DNA of 64,000 bases from Muribaculaceae bacterium. GTDB lineage: Bacteria > Bacteroidota > Bacteroidia > Bacteroidales > Muribaculaceae. Shown here piece by piece: positions 16,787 to 25,910 of the stretch. The notes below the pieces were generated by a model. It made no database searches and had not been told where the DNA came from. It worked only from the letters and a program-made list of their open reading frames with translations. The position numbers and the translations under genes are program-made. Numbering within the stretch: position 1 is the stretch's first letter; each line of letters opens with the position of its first letter. Location of the stretch: assembly GCA_029060725.1 (NCBI GenBank), contig JAIDTL010000104.1, positions 16,830 through 80,829 of the forward strand. Direction: 5' to 3'.

Positions 16787-17699
16787 ATTTATTGTATCAC
16801 TCTTTCTTCTCGCTGGACTGACCTGCCATGCTGAAGCCGACAACCCGGAAATACAAAGAGTAAACGAAAAGGTCGTTAGTTTGACAGAAAGAGTAGAATA
16901 CCTTTCTAATGAAAACCAGTCATTGAAAGGGAATGTCTCAAAACTCATGAATGAAGTGGCTACCCTTCAATCTCAACTAAGGTCAGTCGATGCGAAAAGT
17001 GATTCAATCGACAATGTCCTTATGAGCGGAGTTTCTTCAAATACCCAGCTCGCCAACAACAACCATGCGGTGGCAACTGAGAAAATACAGGTAGTTGAGA
17101 CTGCATCCCAATCTAACATCCATCAGCTCACAGTCTGGGGTATTTGGGCTATTGTTGCATTGCTGATTGTAGCAATAGTGATTTACATTGTCTTGCACCG
17201 TGGTATTTCTAAGGGAACAGATGCAATTTCCTCTATACGCGCTGCACAGAGCAATCTTGAAGAAGAGTCTGTAAAACTTGATACCAAGCTTGTCGAACTC
17301 CTTGATAAACAATTGTCGATTGAGAAGAATCAGGCAAAAGCAGATACAAGTGTTGCTCAACAAGTTGCGGTCCCTGACCATTCACTTGCATTGAAAGTTG
17401 CAGACGAAATCACTCGAATTGAGAAGAATCTCTCTCGAATGGATACTTCTGTTAAGGGATATAAGCCGCTTGTAAAGGCTATCGACCGCATTAAGGACAA
17501 TTTCAAGGCCAACGGCTATGAAATTGTTACTTACCTCGGTCAGGCTTATAATGAGGGAATGAGAATCAATCCAGAATTTGTGATTGATGAAACCCTGCCG
17601 GAAGGAACTCGCACTATCACATCTGTTTCAAAGCCACAAGTACATTTCAAAGGTGAACTTATCCAGAAAGCATCAGTAACCGTCTCACAAAACATATAA
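16779..17699 (+). CDS. Single-pass membrane coiled-coil protein
   Basis: An N-terminal signal sequence (MNKFIVSLFLLAGLTCHAEA) precedes an extracytoplasmic coiled coil (about 23-78, VNEKVVSLTERVEYLSNEN and following). A transmembrane helix (117-140, LTVWGIWAIVALLIVAIVIY) leads to a second coiled coil (about 150-185) and a C-terminal region with an Arg/Lys-rich helix and short strands. The ATG at 16779 is preferred because it gives a proper signal sequence; a frame beginning at 16740 would not. It overlaps the previous gene by 8 nt and ends 8 nt before the Hsp70 gene. I do not recognise a family. It may tether the complex at the inner membrane, which is inference. Confidence 0.8.
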   Translation: MNKFIVSLFLLAGLTCHAEADNPEIQRVNEKVVSLTERVEYLSNENQSLKGNVSKLMNEVATLQSQLRSVDAKSDSIDNVLMSGVSSNTQLANNNHAVATEKIQVVETASQSNIHQLTVWGIWAIVALLIVAIVIYIVLHRGISKGTDAISSIRAAQSNLEEESVKLDTKLVELLDKQLSIEKNQAKADTSVAQQVAVPDHSLALKVADEITRIEKNLSRMDTSVKGYKPLVKAIDRIKDNFKANGYEIVTYLGQAYNEGMRINPEFVIDETLPEGTRTITSVSKPQVHFKGELIQKASVTVSQNI

Positions 17700-17707
17700 A
17701 CCACGTT

Positions 17708-20191
17708 ATGGCACAACTAAAAGTCAACTACGGCATCGACTTAGGTACCACCAACTCGGCAATAGCGAGGATGGAGGCAGGTAAGCCGACCGTGAAAAAG
17801 ATCGAAGTGACAGATGACACAATGCCGTCATGTGTTTACTTCCAGAAAAACAAGAGCTGTCATGTAGGCAAAAAAGCTTATAGCAGCATGAAGAGCGACA
17901 AACGTCGCGCTATGAAAAAAATGGATGCTGAAGCCTCCAATACCTATCTTGAGTTCAAACGAACAATGGGTACGGATAAAAGGTATATAAGCGCAAACAT
18001 GGATGGCAGAGGGTATTCTTCTGAAGAACTCTCGGCAGAAGTGCTTAAAGCATTAAAGTCATTCATCACCGATGAGGACTTTAAGTCTGTTGTCATCACA
18101 GTACCGGCAAAATTCAATGCAAATCAAAAGACTGCGACCATCAAAGCCGCTAAACTTGCCGGCTTTAACCATGTAGAGCTTCTGCAGGAACCTATTGCGG
18201 CAGCAATGGCCTATGGTTTGACCTCCGCCCAGAAAGATGGTTACTGGCTCGTGTTTGACTTCGGAGGAGGAACTTTCGATGCTGCTCTCATAAAGGTTGA
18301 GGATGGTATTATTCAGGTGTTTGATACCGAAGGGGATAATTATCTCGGCGGTAAGAACCTTGATTATGCTATAGTTGACAATATCCTGATGCCGTATCTT
18401 CAGGAGAACTACTCTATAGATGGCTTCCTTGAAGATACAACTAAGAAGGATATCCTGCGTGAGGCTATGAAAACCTATGCGGAGGAAATTAAGAACGAAC
18501 TTTCTTTCAAAGACAGTTATAGCATTTACATCGATCCGGGTGACTTAGGAGAAGATGAAGATGGTGAGGAATTTGAAATAGACCTTACTATCACAAAAGA
18601 TGAGGTTTATAATGTGATCCGTCCTCTCTTCCAAAAGGCTGTTGACATCTGCAAAGACCTATTGAAACGAAATAATCTGACGTCTCAGCAACTTGGCAAA
18701 CTCATACTTGTAGGTGGTCCGACACACTCTCCTCTCGTTAGACAGATGCTGAAGGAGCAGGTATCTTCTAATGTTGATAGCAGTATAAATCCGATGACAG
18801 CTGTTGCTGAAGGTGCCGCTCTCTATGCTTCAACAATTGATAATGAAATAAAAGAAGAAGACCTGCAATCTCAGGATGTAGTGCTTGAAATCAATTTCGA
18901 CTCGATGACTGTTGACACTGATATTTGGGTGCCCGTTTCACTCAAATCGGGTGCCGATAGTGTGATGGTCCAGTTTGTCCGTAGTGACAACGCTTGGGAT
19001 AGTGGCAAGACAGAGGTTGACCACAATGGTAATGTAGTCGAACTTAACCTTGTAGAAGGTCAACCCAACTCTTTCAGAGTGGAATGCTATGACCATCAGG
19101 GCAGTCGTCTGAATTGCTTCCCAAATGAGATTACAATCATACAGGGATCGAAAGTTGGTAATGCAACTTTACCCTACGACATTTCTCTCGCCATATATGA
19201 TGAGAAGAAAGAGCGTGACATAATCAAGCCCATTACAGGACTGGAAAGGAACAAAACTGTACCTGCTACAGGTATCGCAAATGGTCTGCATACGAATGTT
19301 CAGGTTCGTGCTGGTGTAGATTCAGACGTACTGCGTATTCCTTTGTATCAGGCAGACCAAGGGGGTGCAGGTAAAACCGCTCTGTTCTATGAGTTTGTTG
19401 GTGAGGTTGAAATAAATGGTGACGACGTTGATGTCACCATTCCCAAGAATGCGAATGTTGATGTTACCGTTAAGGTTGACCGCAACGAACAGATGACAGT
19501 TGAGGCATACTTCCCCGACCAAGACGTGACAGTTGAGAAGACAATTGACACATCTAAGGAACAATCTCTTGAAGATGCGAGAGAATTTGCTGATCGCGAG
19601 TTACCCAAGGCAAAAAGAGCCGTAAGGAATCTAAGTAATGAAGGTCATGATGTGGCAGACCTCGAAAGACAGCTTGACTCGGTAGAACAAGAACACGCCA
19701 ACAGTTCGGAATCAAAGATGGTTATGCAACACCTCAAAGAGGTACTCCGAAAGATAGAGGACTTCGAGGAAGGAACCGAATGGGGCCGTGTTGAGACTGA
19801 ATTACGCGATGAGTTCGACCGTCTTGAAAAGGCTAATGCCGACCTTGGCAACAACAAGACCAATCAGGCTGTAGAAGCACTTCGGGCTCAAATTGATGAA
19901 GTCATTCGTAAACAGGATGTGAAGATGGCTCGTGAGCTAAAAGAAATAGTAAACCACTTATTCTTCCAGTTGACCATGGTGTACCAGTGTAGATACCTAA
20001 TCGAGGATATGAACCGTGACTTTAACACCATACAATGGAAAGATAGGAATCGTGCCCGTACACTCATCAATCAAGGTATGGCTGAAATCAACAATCAACC
20101 AACCAGAGAGAAACTTCAACCCATAGCAGTCGCTCTGCTGGAACTTCTCCCCGAAGGAGAGAAAGCTCGTCGTGGAAGCGGCTTATCATAA
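17708..20191 (+). CDS. Hsp70 (DnaK-like) chaperone, long form
   Basis: The nucleotide-binding domain (about 1-385) is complete: phosphate-1 GIDLGTTNSA (9-18), phosphate-2 DFGGGTFDAAL (about 183-193), the connect/adenosine motif LILVGGPTHSPLVRQML (about 334) and VAEGAALYAS. At 827 residues it is about 190 longer than DnaK. The substrate-binding part is diverged, with an extended beta region (about 400-600) in place of the canonical DnaK segment. A long charged helical C-terminus (about 620-827) follows. The protein ends GEKARRGSGLS, without the acidic DnaK tail. It is thus a specialised Hsp70, not the housekeeping DnaK. Neighbouring J-like proteins could be its co-chaperones although they lack HPD. 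Confidence 0.93.
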   Translation: MAQLKVNYGIDLGTTNSAIARMEAGKPTVKKIEVTDDTMPSCVYFQKNKSCHVGKKAYSSMKSDKRRAMKKMDAEASNTYLEFKRTMGTDKRYISANMDGRGYSSEELSAEVLKALKSFITDEDFKSVVITVPAKFNANQKTATIKAAKLAGFNHVELLQEPIAAAMAYGLTSAQKDGYWLVFDFGGGTFDAALIKVEDGIIQVFDTEGDNYLGGKNLDYAIVDNILMPYLQENYSIDGFLEDTTKKDILREAMKTYAEEIKNELSFKDSYSIYIDPGDLGEDEDGEEFEIDLTITKDEVYNVIRPLFQKAVDICKDLLKRNNLTSQQLGKLILVGGPTHSPLVRQMLKEQVSSNVDSSINPMTAVAEGAALYASTIDNEIKEEDLQSQDVVLEINFDSMTVDTDIWVPVSLKSGADSVMVQFVRSDNAWDSGKTEVDHNGNVVELNLVEGQPNSFRVECYDHQGSRLNCFPNEITIIQGSKVGNATLPYDISLAIYDEKKERDIIKPITGLERNKTVPATGIANGLHTNVQVRAGVDSDVLRIPLYQADQGGAGKTALFYEFVGEVEINGDDVDVTIPKNANVDVTVKVDRNEQMTVEAYFPDQDVTVEKTIDTSKEQSLEDAREFADRELPKAKRAVRNLSNEGHDVADLERQLDSVEQEHANSSESKMVMQHLKEVLRKIEDFEEGTEWGRVETELRDEFDRLEKANADLGNNKTNQAVEALRAQIDEVIRKQDVKMARELKEIVNHLFFQLTMVYQCRYLIEDMNRDFNTIQWKDRNRARTLINQGMAEINNQPTREKLQPIAVALLELLPEGEKARRGSGLS

Positions 20192-20198
20192 ATAATTG

Positions 20199-20230
20199 GT
20201 AGCGCAAGTTGATAACGTCACTTGCGCTAC
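20199..20230 (+). terminator. Hairpin between the Hsp70 and tail-anchored genes
   Basis: GTAGCGCAAGT pairs perfectly with ACTTGCGCTAC across a 10-nt loop. TTAATAAAAATA follows instead of a T run, so it may be an mRNA-processing or attenuation hairpin rather than a full terminator. Confidence 0.5.
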
Positions 20231-20246
20231 TTAATAAAAATATAAC

Positions 20247-21221
20247 ATGGCAGAAACAACCCAACATAACAGCGCAGATGAGGCTATTCTTATGGAGGCA
20301 CAACGCGATGCGTTAGGACATTTCCAACTTAAACTGGGAATGCTAAACCCCGATATGCCAATCGAGGAGCAGCTTCAGAGTCTATCAAAGTATCATGATA
20401 TACCTAATATTGATTCAATCAAGAATGGTGAGACACAACTTAAAGAAGGGTATATCAATGATTTCTTTTTGTCTCAAGTTAAAGATTTTTTAAAGAATTA
20501 CCCAAAAGCCTATGACCTTTTGGGGCAACCGTCGGATAATATTTTGGCCGACTACGCAGCATTAGGTATTAAGTATCATCTTCTTAGCTCAGGAGAAAAA
20601 GATAAGAGTTTTAGAGAAAAATCCATACGAGCCTACTACGAATATTTGCCAAAATATGAGCAATATCTCTTGGACTATATTCGGAACAACGGGAATTATC
20701 AGTTAACTCAATCTACTCCAGAGGGTATTACCGCTTATATTGACCTTAATAAGCAACATGAGGAGATACTTAGTGGATTTGATGGACCATTGTCTTCAGG
20801 CAAGCTTATAAATGCTGTAATGGTCAACCTATTTCCTAAGATTAAAAATCTTAGAGAGACTGGTATTAGTGAGTATTACTATAATAGAGCCGTTTCCGAT
20901 ATGATTGTCGGTAAATTCAAGGCCTATGGGTTTCTTCTTGTTCATATGGCAAAAGGAGGAGCGATGGGTCTTCAAACCGTAATAGAACCGGCTTCTGAAC
21001 CTCTTGGCATGAATGGCATTTACAATAAGCTATTAGAGGTGGAAGGCGCTCTTGATTTGGATGAAGATCAGAGAAAAGACGTTGCCGACATTAAAGCAGG
21101 CATTGAAGCTCTTAAAAAAAATAATATTGGTCAAAGCGGTGGCTCCGGTTGCTTTGGAACATTATTGTTACTCGCAACTGCTGCTACAAGGTTGGTAGCT
21201 TCCTTGGTTATAATCCTCTAA
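20247..21221 (+). CDS. Unknown 324-aa protein with C-terminal membrane tail
   Basis: I do not recognise the family. The protein is mainly helical and acidic, with motifs such as FFLSQVKDFLKNYPKAYDLLG (about 72-92) and a long central region rich in Tyr/Leu. A Gly/Ser linker (QSGGSGCFG) leads to one hydrophobic segment at the very end (about 302-324, TLLLLATAATRLVASLVIIL), the arrangement of a tail-anchored protein whose bulk stays in the cytoplasm. It lies between the Hsp70 and kinase/AAA genes, 10 nt from the latter, so it probably belongs to the same complex. Confidence 0.78.
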   Translation: MAETTQHNSADEAILMEAQRDALGHFQLKLGMLNPDMPIEEQLQSLSKYHDIPNIDSIKNGETQLKEGYINDFFLSQVKDFLKNYPKAYDLLGQPSDNILADYAALGIKYHLLSSGEKDKSFREKSIRAYYEYLPKYEQYLLDYIRNNGNYQLTQSTPEGITAYIDLNKQHEEILSGFDGPLSSGKLINAVMVNLFPKIKNLRETGISEYYYNRAVSDMIVGKFKAYGFLLVHMAKGGAMGLQTVIEPASEPLGMNGIYNKLLEVEGALDLDEDQRKDVADIKAGIEALKKNNIGQSGGSGCFGTLLLLATAATRLVASLVIIL

Positions 21222-21231
21222 TCAGAAATTT

Positions 21232-23007
21232 ATGCTGTTCAAACGAAATGACAAAATAGGGGCATATACCGTTATCTCACCTATTAAGCGAGGAACGTAT
21301 GCTGAGACTTACCGCATAAAAGATGCTCAGGGGATTAAACGCTTCCTGAAGCTTATCTGTACGCCACAACTCAAGCACTGGCAAACAGATAAAACAGGTG
21401 CTATAATTGAGATGAAAGTAGCCAAAGAACTACACAATCACAATCTATGTGACAATATAGACTCCGGCATCATGGTCATTGGTGGTCAGAAATATTCCTA
21501 TCTTGTCAATGAGTTTGTTAATAGTGAGACATTAGCCGAGTCTATTACCCGTGGCAGGGAATATAGTATCTACGAAATCAAGCAGATAGTCACTGCATTG
21601 TTGTCAGCTCTTAAATATCTGCATGGTCTTCCTCGTCCTGTAATTCATAATGAAGTCACAATCCAGAATATCCTTTTGGATCTAAAGACAGATGACCTAA
21701 AGGATGTCAGGCTGATTGATTTCGGGTATGCTCGTTATCTTGATATGCCTAACAGTAAACCCGGACTTGATGATTTGAATGTATTTTATCTTGCTCCTGA
21801 ACGATTTGCCGGCGTTTCATGTGTACAAAGTGATTTGTATTCTGTAGGTGTCTGCCTATATACTCTCATCTATAAGAGGTTACCATGGTTCTATGACCTT
21901 GGGCATTGTTCGGACAGCGAAAAAATAGAAAAAGTATCAAGACGTAGAGAACATCCTCTTGACATCCCTGATATTGATATGTTTGAACTTGACGACCAAC
22001 TTATCAATATTATCAAAAAGGCACTTCTCCCAGATGTTAACGACCGTTTTCAGTCGGCTGAGGAATTTATTGCAGCGATTAACGGTTCTCTAAAAGTTGA
22101 TGATCCGGACTTATCTCGCCAGATGAAAGTGGGTGGCAATGAAAGGAAACAATCAAATGCCTGTCATAGACCCGCAGATGGAGAAGGCTTTTCCGCGATT
22201 GCCGGAATGAAGAAATTGAAAGATTTAGTTAAAACAGAAGTAATAGAAGCCATCAACAATCGAGAAGAGTATGAGCGATATGGTGTATCTATTCCTAATG
22301 GAATCTTATTGTATGGTCCTCCTGGATGCGGAAAAACCTTCTTTGCTAAACAGCTTGCCGCCGAAGTTGGATTTAACTTTATGGAAAAGAAGCCCAGTGA
22401 CCTACAAAGCCGTTGGGTAAATGCGACGCAAGAAAATATCGCAGCAATGTTTAAAGAGGCTGAAGAAAATGCACCAACAATTATCTTCATTGATGAAATG
22501 AATGAGTTGACACCTAATCGTGACAGTGGTAATGTTCATCAAATGCACCTCAGCGCAGTTAATGAATTGCTTGCAAACATGGATCGTCTTGGAGAAAAGG
22601 GCATTTTCGTTATTGGAGCCACTAATTATCCACACCTCATGGATCCTGCTATTTTGCGTTCCGGGCGTCTCGACAAAAAGTTCTATGTTGCACCACCTGA
22701 TTATGAAGCTCGTAAGGCTATGTTTGAGATGCTTCTAAAAAAGCGACCATACGATTTCGGGTTGAATTATGACAAACTTGCCAGAATGACCGAAAACTAT
22801 GTTTTTTCAGACATTACGTTAATTATCAATGATGCTTCCCGTAAAGCTCTTTTAGCCAAGAGTAAGATTACTATGTTAATCCTTGAAGAAACAATCAAAG
22901 AAACACAACCATCCCTTAGACCTGACGATATAGAAAAATATAATGAAATAAAAGCCATTATGGACGGCGAGAAAAATAATAAAACACGTCCACGTGTTGG
23001 ATTCTAA
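21232..23007 (+). CDS. Kinase-like / AAA ATPase fusion
   Basis: Residues 1-285 form a eukaryote-like kinase fold: a glycine-loop relic RGTYAETY, K40 in RFLKL, the DFG motif D163-F-G, an APE-like segment (LAPERF) and the helix around DLYSVGVCLYTLIY. The catalytic loop reads H139-N-E-V-T-I-Q-N146 instead of HRDLKxxN, so the catalytic Asp is Glu and the Lys is Thr. It is either an atypical kinase or a pseudokinase. Residues about 320-590 are a classic AAA module: Walker A GPPGCGKT (362-369), Walker B IIFIDE (417-422), sensor IGATNYP and an R-S-G-R finger (476-479), closest in style to FtsH/p97-type remodellers. A kinase-like sensor fused to an unfoldase is consistent with regulated protein remodelling, which is inference. 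Confidence 0.9.
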   Translation: MLFKRNDKIGAYTVISPIKRGTYAETYRIKDAQGIKRFLKLICTPQLKHWQTDKTGAIIEMKVAKELHNHNLCDNIDSGIMVIGGQKYSYLVNEFVNSETLAESITRGREYSIYEIKQIVTALLSALKYLHGLPRPVIHNEVTIQNILLDLKTDDLKDVRLIDFGYARYLDMPNSKPGLDDLNVFYLAPERFAGVSCVQSDLYSVGVCLYTLIYKRLPWFYDLGHCSDSEKIEKVSRRREHPLDIPDIDMFELDDQLINIIKKALLPDVNDRFQSAEEFIAAINGSLKVDDPDLSRQMKVGGNERKQSNACHRPADGEGFSAIAGMKKLKDLVKTEVIEAINNREEYERYGVSIPNGILLYGPPGCGKTFFAKQLAAEVGFNFMEKKPSDLQSRWVNATQENIAAMFKEAEENAPTIIFIDEMNELTPNRDSGNVHQMHLSAVNELLANMDRLGEKGIFVIGATNYPHLMDPAILRSGRLDKKFYVAPPDYEARKAMFEMLLKKRPYDFGLNYDKLARMTENYVFSDITLIINDASRKALLAKSKITMLILEETIKETQPSLRPDDIEKYNEIKAIMDGEKNNKTRPRVGF

Positions 23008-23020
23008 AAACTATAAAAAT

Positions 23021-23500
23021 ATGAATATCTCAGAAATATATCTACTTACAGCATTTGTCTGTTCTGCTTGTGACGGAGATATTGCTCCCGAAGAAGTTGC
23101 TCTTGTTAAAAAGTGGAGCGAAAATAATAATCAATTTGGCGATATTGATGTTGAGTCTAAGTTAAATGATTACGTGAGATCTATAAACAAAAATGGCAGC
23201 AGATTTTTACGTGATTATTTGCAACGTCTTAAAAGCAATGAGTTTTCAAAGGAAGAACAGATAGAGATTATCAGAATAGCAATTGAAATGATAGAGGCTG
23301 ATGGACAGATTCTTTACTCCGAAGTAAAGTTCTTCAAAAAACTCCGTCCTTGTCTAAGTTTAACAGATGAGGAAATACTCGAAGTAATGCCTGATAAGGA
23401 AGATTTCCTCCTTCCTGATATCAAAACTACAGAATTCTTTTTTGACGACGATATAAAATTTGAAGAAATTAACTTTTCCAATATACTTAAAAACGAATAA
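23021..23500 (+). CDS. TerB-like (tellurite-resistance-type) domain protein
   Basis: A 159-residue soluble protein. ISEIYLLTAFVCSACDGDIA and IEIIRIAIEMIEADGQILYS are the paired D-G-x-I helices of the TerB/DjlA N-terminal fold, with two acidic sites (DGDI and ADGQI) likely to bind metal. TerB-like domains occur in stress and membrane-associated systems of Ter type. The ATG at 23021 is preferred to an upstream TTG at 22994 that overlaps the kinase/AAA gene. It is the last gene of the run, followed by a palindrome. Confidence 0.83.
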   Translation: MNISEIYLLTAFVCSACDGDIAPEEVALVKKWSENNNQFGDIDVESKLNDYVRSINKNGSRFLRDYLQRLKSNEFSKEEQIEIIRIAIEMIEADGQILYSEVKFFKKLRPCLSLTDEEILEVMPDKEDFLLPDIKTTEFFFDDDIKFEEINFSNILKNE

Positions 23501-23536
23501 AATTGAATATATCTTAGGATTGGAATCAAATCTCAG

Positions 23537-23562
23537 TGGCCTATGTCATACGATATAGGCCA
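23537..23562 (+). terminator. Hairpin after the TerB-like gene
   Basis: TGGCCTAT pairs perfectly with ATAGGCCA across 10 nt. No T run follows, so terminator function is uncertain. Confidence 0.45.
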
Positions 23563-23573
23563 TCTACATCTTA

Positions 23574-23681
23574 ATGGGAGGTTGGAAACATTCGTGGTAT
23601 CGTGACGAATCCGGCAAAGCCGTCGACATCCACCCCTCACCTACCAAGTACGGTACCAACTGGATTACCTTTTATAAATAA
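23574..23681 (+). CDS. Possible 35-aa small protein
   Basis: An ATG just after the hairpin opens a frame reading MGGWKHSWYRDESG and ending TNWITFYK before TAA. The content is aromatic and polar, unlike random AT-rich intergenic translation, but it matches no family known to me. It could be the remnant of a larger gene. The rest of the 23501-23841 interval holds only a weak TATGTTTG (23807-23814) -7 box for the next gene. Confidence 0.3.
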   Translation: MGGWKHSWYRDESGKAVDIHPSPTKYGTNWITFYK

Positions 23682-23841
23682 CTAATGCCATAAACCACAT
23701 TCTTGAGACCACATGAAATCAAGAAGGAAATAAAATTATAAATTTTTCCTATGTTGGTTGTTTACTTTCTTTCTTGTTTTGGTATCTCTTTTTGTAGAGT
23801 AAAAATTATGTTTGAACTATTTTAAAATTTAGTTGATTATT

Positions 23842-25908
23842 ATGAAATTAAGAAATATTCTTATTGCCTCAGCTGTTGTGGCTGGAATGGGAAATGTGTT
23901 GGCGAAGGAGGTGAAGCAACCGGATTCTTACGCATATACAAGGGGGATGGAGTGCCTTAATGAAGGGAAATTTGAGGACGCTATGGACTGGATGCAGAAG
24001 GAAATCAGCGACCATCCTGACAATGGCTATGCTTACTTCATTATATCTACGATCCATGCTGCCAACAATCAGAATGGAAGTGCACTGTCTGCTATCAATG
24101 ATGCGATAAAGAAACTTCCCTCCAAGGATAAGGTTTGGAACTCCGCTGCCATGAAAGTACGCTCAGACATATACCTTGCAATGCAGGATACCGTGAAAGC
24201 TTTCGAAGATATAGCTAAAGGGATGAAGATACAGCCGGATAATTCCGAACTGTACAAGTCTCGTGCACAAATCTATTATGAGCAACAGAAATATGACCTC
24301 TCGGACACCGATTACAGACAGATGATCAAAATCGACCCGGGAGATACTATGGGGTATATGGGTATCGGAAGAAATGCTAATGCTGAGGAACGTTGGGATG
24401 ATGCTATCGAGCAATTTGACTATGTGGTGAAAATGTCGCCGGATTATTCTTCGGCATATTCTTTTCGTGCGGATTCATACATCGGAAAGAAGGATTGGGC
24501 AAAAGCTACCGACGATATCGTAAAGGCTCTTGATATTGACGGAGACAACAAGGCTTTCTATCTTATGGAGAATCTTCCTGAGGAAGCTTTCACTCAGATG
24601 AAAACCAAGCTAAAGATCATTAAGACAAAGCAACCGACAAACCGTTTCTGGCCATATACTCTCGGAAAATTTGCTATAGCCAACAAAAACTATCAAGAGG
24701 CTATTGATTATATGGAAGAGGCTAATTCACTTGATTCAAACTCCGCTTTTCTTGAGGATATCGCCAAATGCTATGCCGAGTTGAGAGATTTTGAGAAGGC
24801 TCTCCAATATGCCCAGAGAGCTATTTATATGGATACCCAAGATTACGACCTGGTGGATTTGAAAGCTGATATCTTGAGCGATATGCAACGCTATGACGAG
24901 TGTATTGAAGAACGAGATAAGTATGTGGCTCAATATCCAGGCATGGCGTTTGCATACGTGACCAGGGCTGAAGATCTGATGGCTGCTCATAGGTTTGATA
25001 AGGCTCTTGAGGATTATACTACGGCTGGGGTGATTGTTCCTTCTTTAGAAGAATCCGCTTATTTTCTAATGAAAAAAGGTGATGCCTATCGTTTGTCTGG
25101 AAATATGAAAGATGCGGAAGATAATTATAATAAAATGCTTTTGCTTGAGAAGGATTCTGCGCTTAACAGCAAATCATGGACTCCTTTCGCTTATTCCGGC
25201 CTTGGAAACCGGGAAAAGGCTTTGGAGACAATGCAGTGTATTGTAGACAACGATACGACTGACATATCCGGCAACTTATACAATCAGGCTTGCGTCTATG
25301 CCAGACTTGGAATGAATGTGGAGGCTATGGAGACTTTGAAGAAAGCCGAGGAAAAGGGATATGACAACTATGTACATATTCGTGAAGATTATGATCTCGA
25401 CCCGTTGCATGATATGCCGGAATTTCAAGAGTTGATAAGAAGACTGGAAGGAAAATATGGTCCTAATAAATTAAATGTCGAGGAAGATATTGACTTAGTA
25501 TTTGAGACGGTGGAAGTGCCTTTCACCAAAGAAGGGGGTGTTACAAAGGTGAAGTGCTCGATAAATGATCTTCCTTTGCATTTTGTTTTCGATACCGGAG
25601 CCGCTGATGTTACGATGTCGATGGTTGAAGCCAACTTTATGCTTAAGAATGATTACATCAAACCCAATGATATAATAGGGTCTGCCAGATACATGGATGC
25701 TAATGGGGATATCAGCGAGGGCACTATTATCAATCTACGAAAAGTTGATTTCGGAGGCCTCGAACTCGACAATGTACGCGCTTCAGTAGTGCGCAACCAG
25801 AAAGCCCCTCTCCTACTCGGACAGTCAGTGCTCGGCAGACTCGGCAAGATCGAAATCGACAATCCGGGTCAAAAACTTGTCATCTCACACAAAGTCAATA
25901 AAAGATAA
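23842..25908 (+). CDS. Exported TPR protein with C-terminal retropepsin-like aspartic protease domain
   Basis: A signal peptide (MKLRNILIASAVVAGMGNVLA) is followed by about twelve TPR units (25-525), including YAYTRGMECLNEGKFEDAMDW and FEKALQYAQRAIYMD. The C-terminal 130 residues are a retropepsin/gag-asp domain: FVFDTGAADVTMS with the active-site D584-T-G, then the flap and APLLLGQSVLGRLGKIEID. Clan AA proteases of this size normally dimerise, so the TPR arm may promote that or recruit substrates. It should act in the periplasm. The ATG at 23842 is used rather than a TTG nine bases earlier. A truncated small-gene copy begins 2 nt after its stop. Confidence 0.9.
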   Translation: MKLRNILIASAVVAGMGNVLAKEVKQPDSYAYTRGMECLNEGKFEDAMDWMQKEISDHPDNGYAYFIISTIHAANNQNGSALSAINDAIKKLPSKDKVWNSAAMKVRSDIYLAMQDTVKAFEDIAKGMKIQPDNSELYKSRAQIYYEQQKYDLSDTDYRQMIKIDPGDTMGYMGIGRNANAEERWDDAIEQFDYVVKMSPDYSSAYSFRADSYIGKKDWAKATDDIVKALDIDGDNKAFYLMENLPEEAFTQMKTKLKIIKTKQPTNRFWPYTLGKFAIANKNYQEAIDYMEEANSLDSNSAFLEDIAKCYAELRDFEKALQYAQRAIYMDTQDYDLVDLKADILSDMQRYDECIEERDKYVAQYPGMAFAYVTRAEDLMAAHRFDKALEDYTTAGVIVPSLEESAYFLMKKGDAYRLSGNMKDAEDNYNKMLLLEKDSALNSKSWTPFAYSGLGNREKALETMQCIVDNDTTDISGNLYNQACVYARLGMNVEAMETLKKAEEKGYDNYVHIREDYDLDPLHDMPEFQELIRRLEGKYGPNKLNVEEDIDLVFETVEVPFTKEGGVTKVKCSINDLPLHFVFDTGAADVTMSMVEANFMLKNDYIKPNDIIGSARYMDANGDISEGTIINLRKVDFGGLELDNVRASVVRNQKAPLLLGQSVLGRLGKIEIDNPGQKLVISHKVNKR

Positions 25909-25910
25909 TT

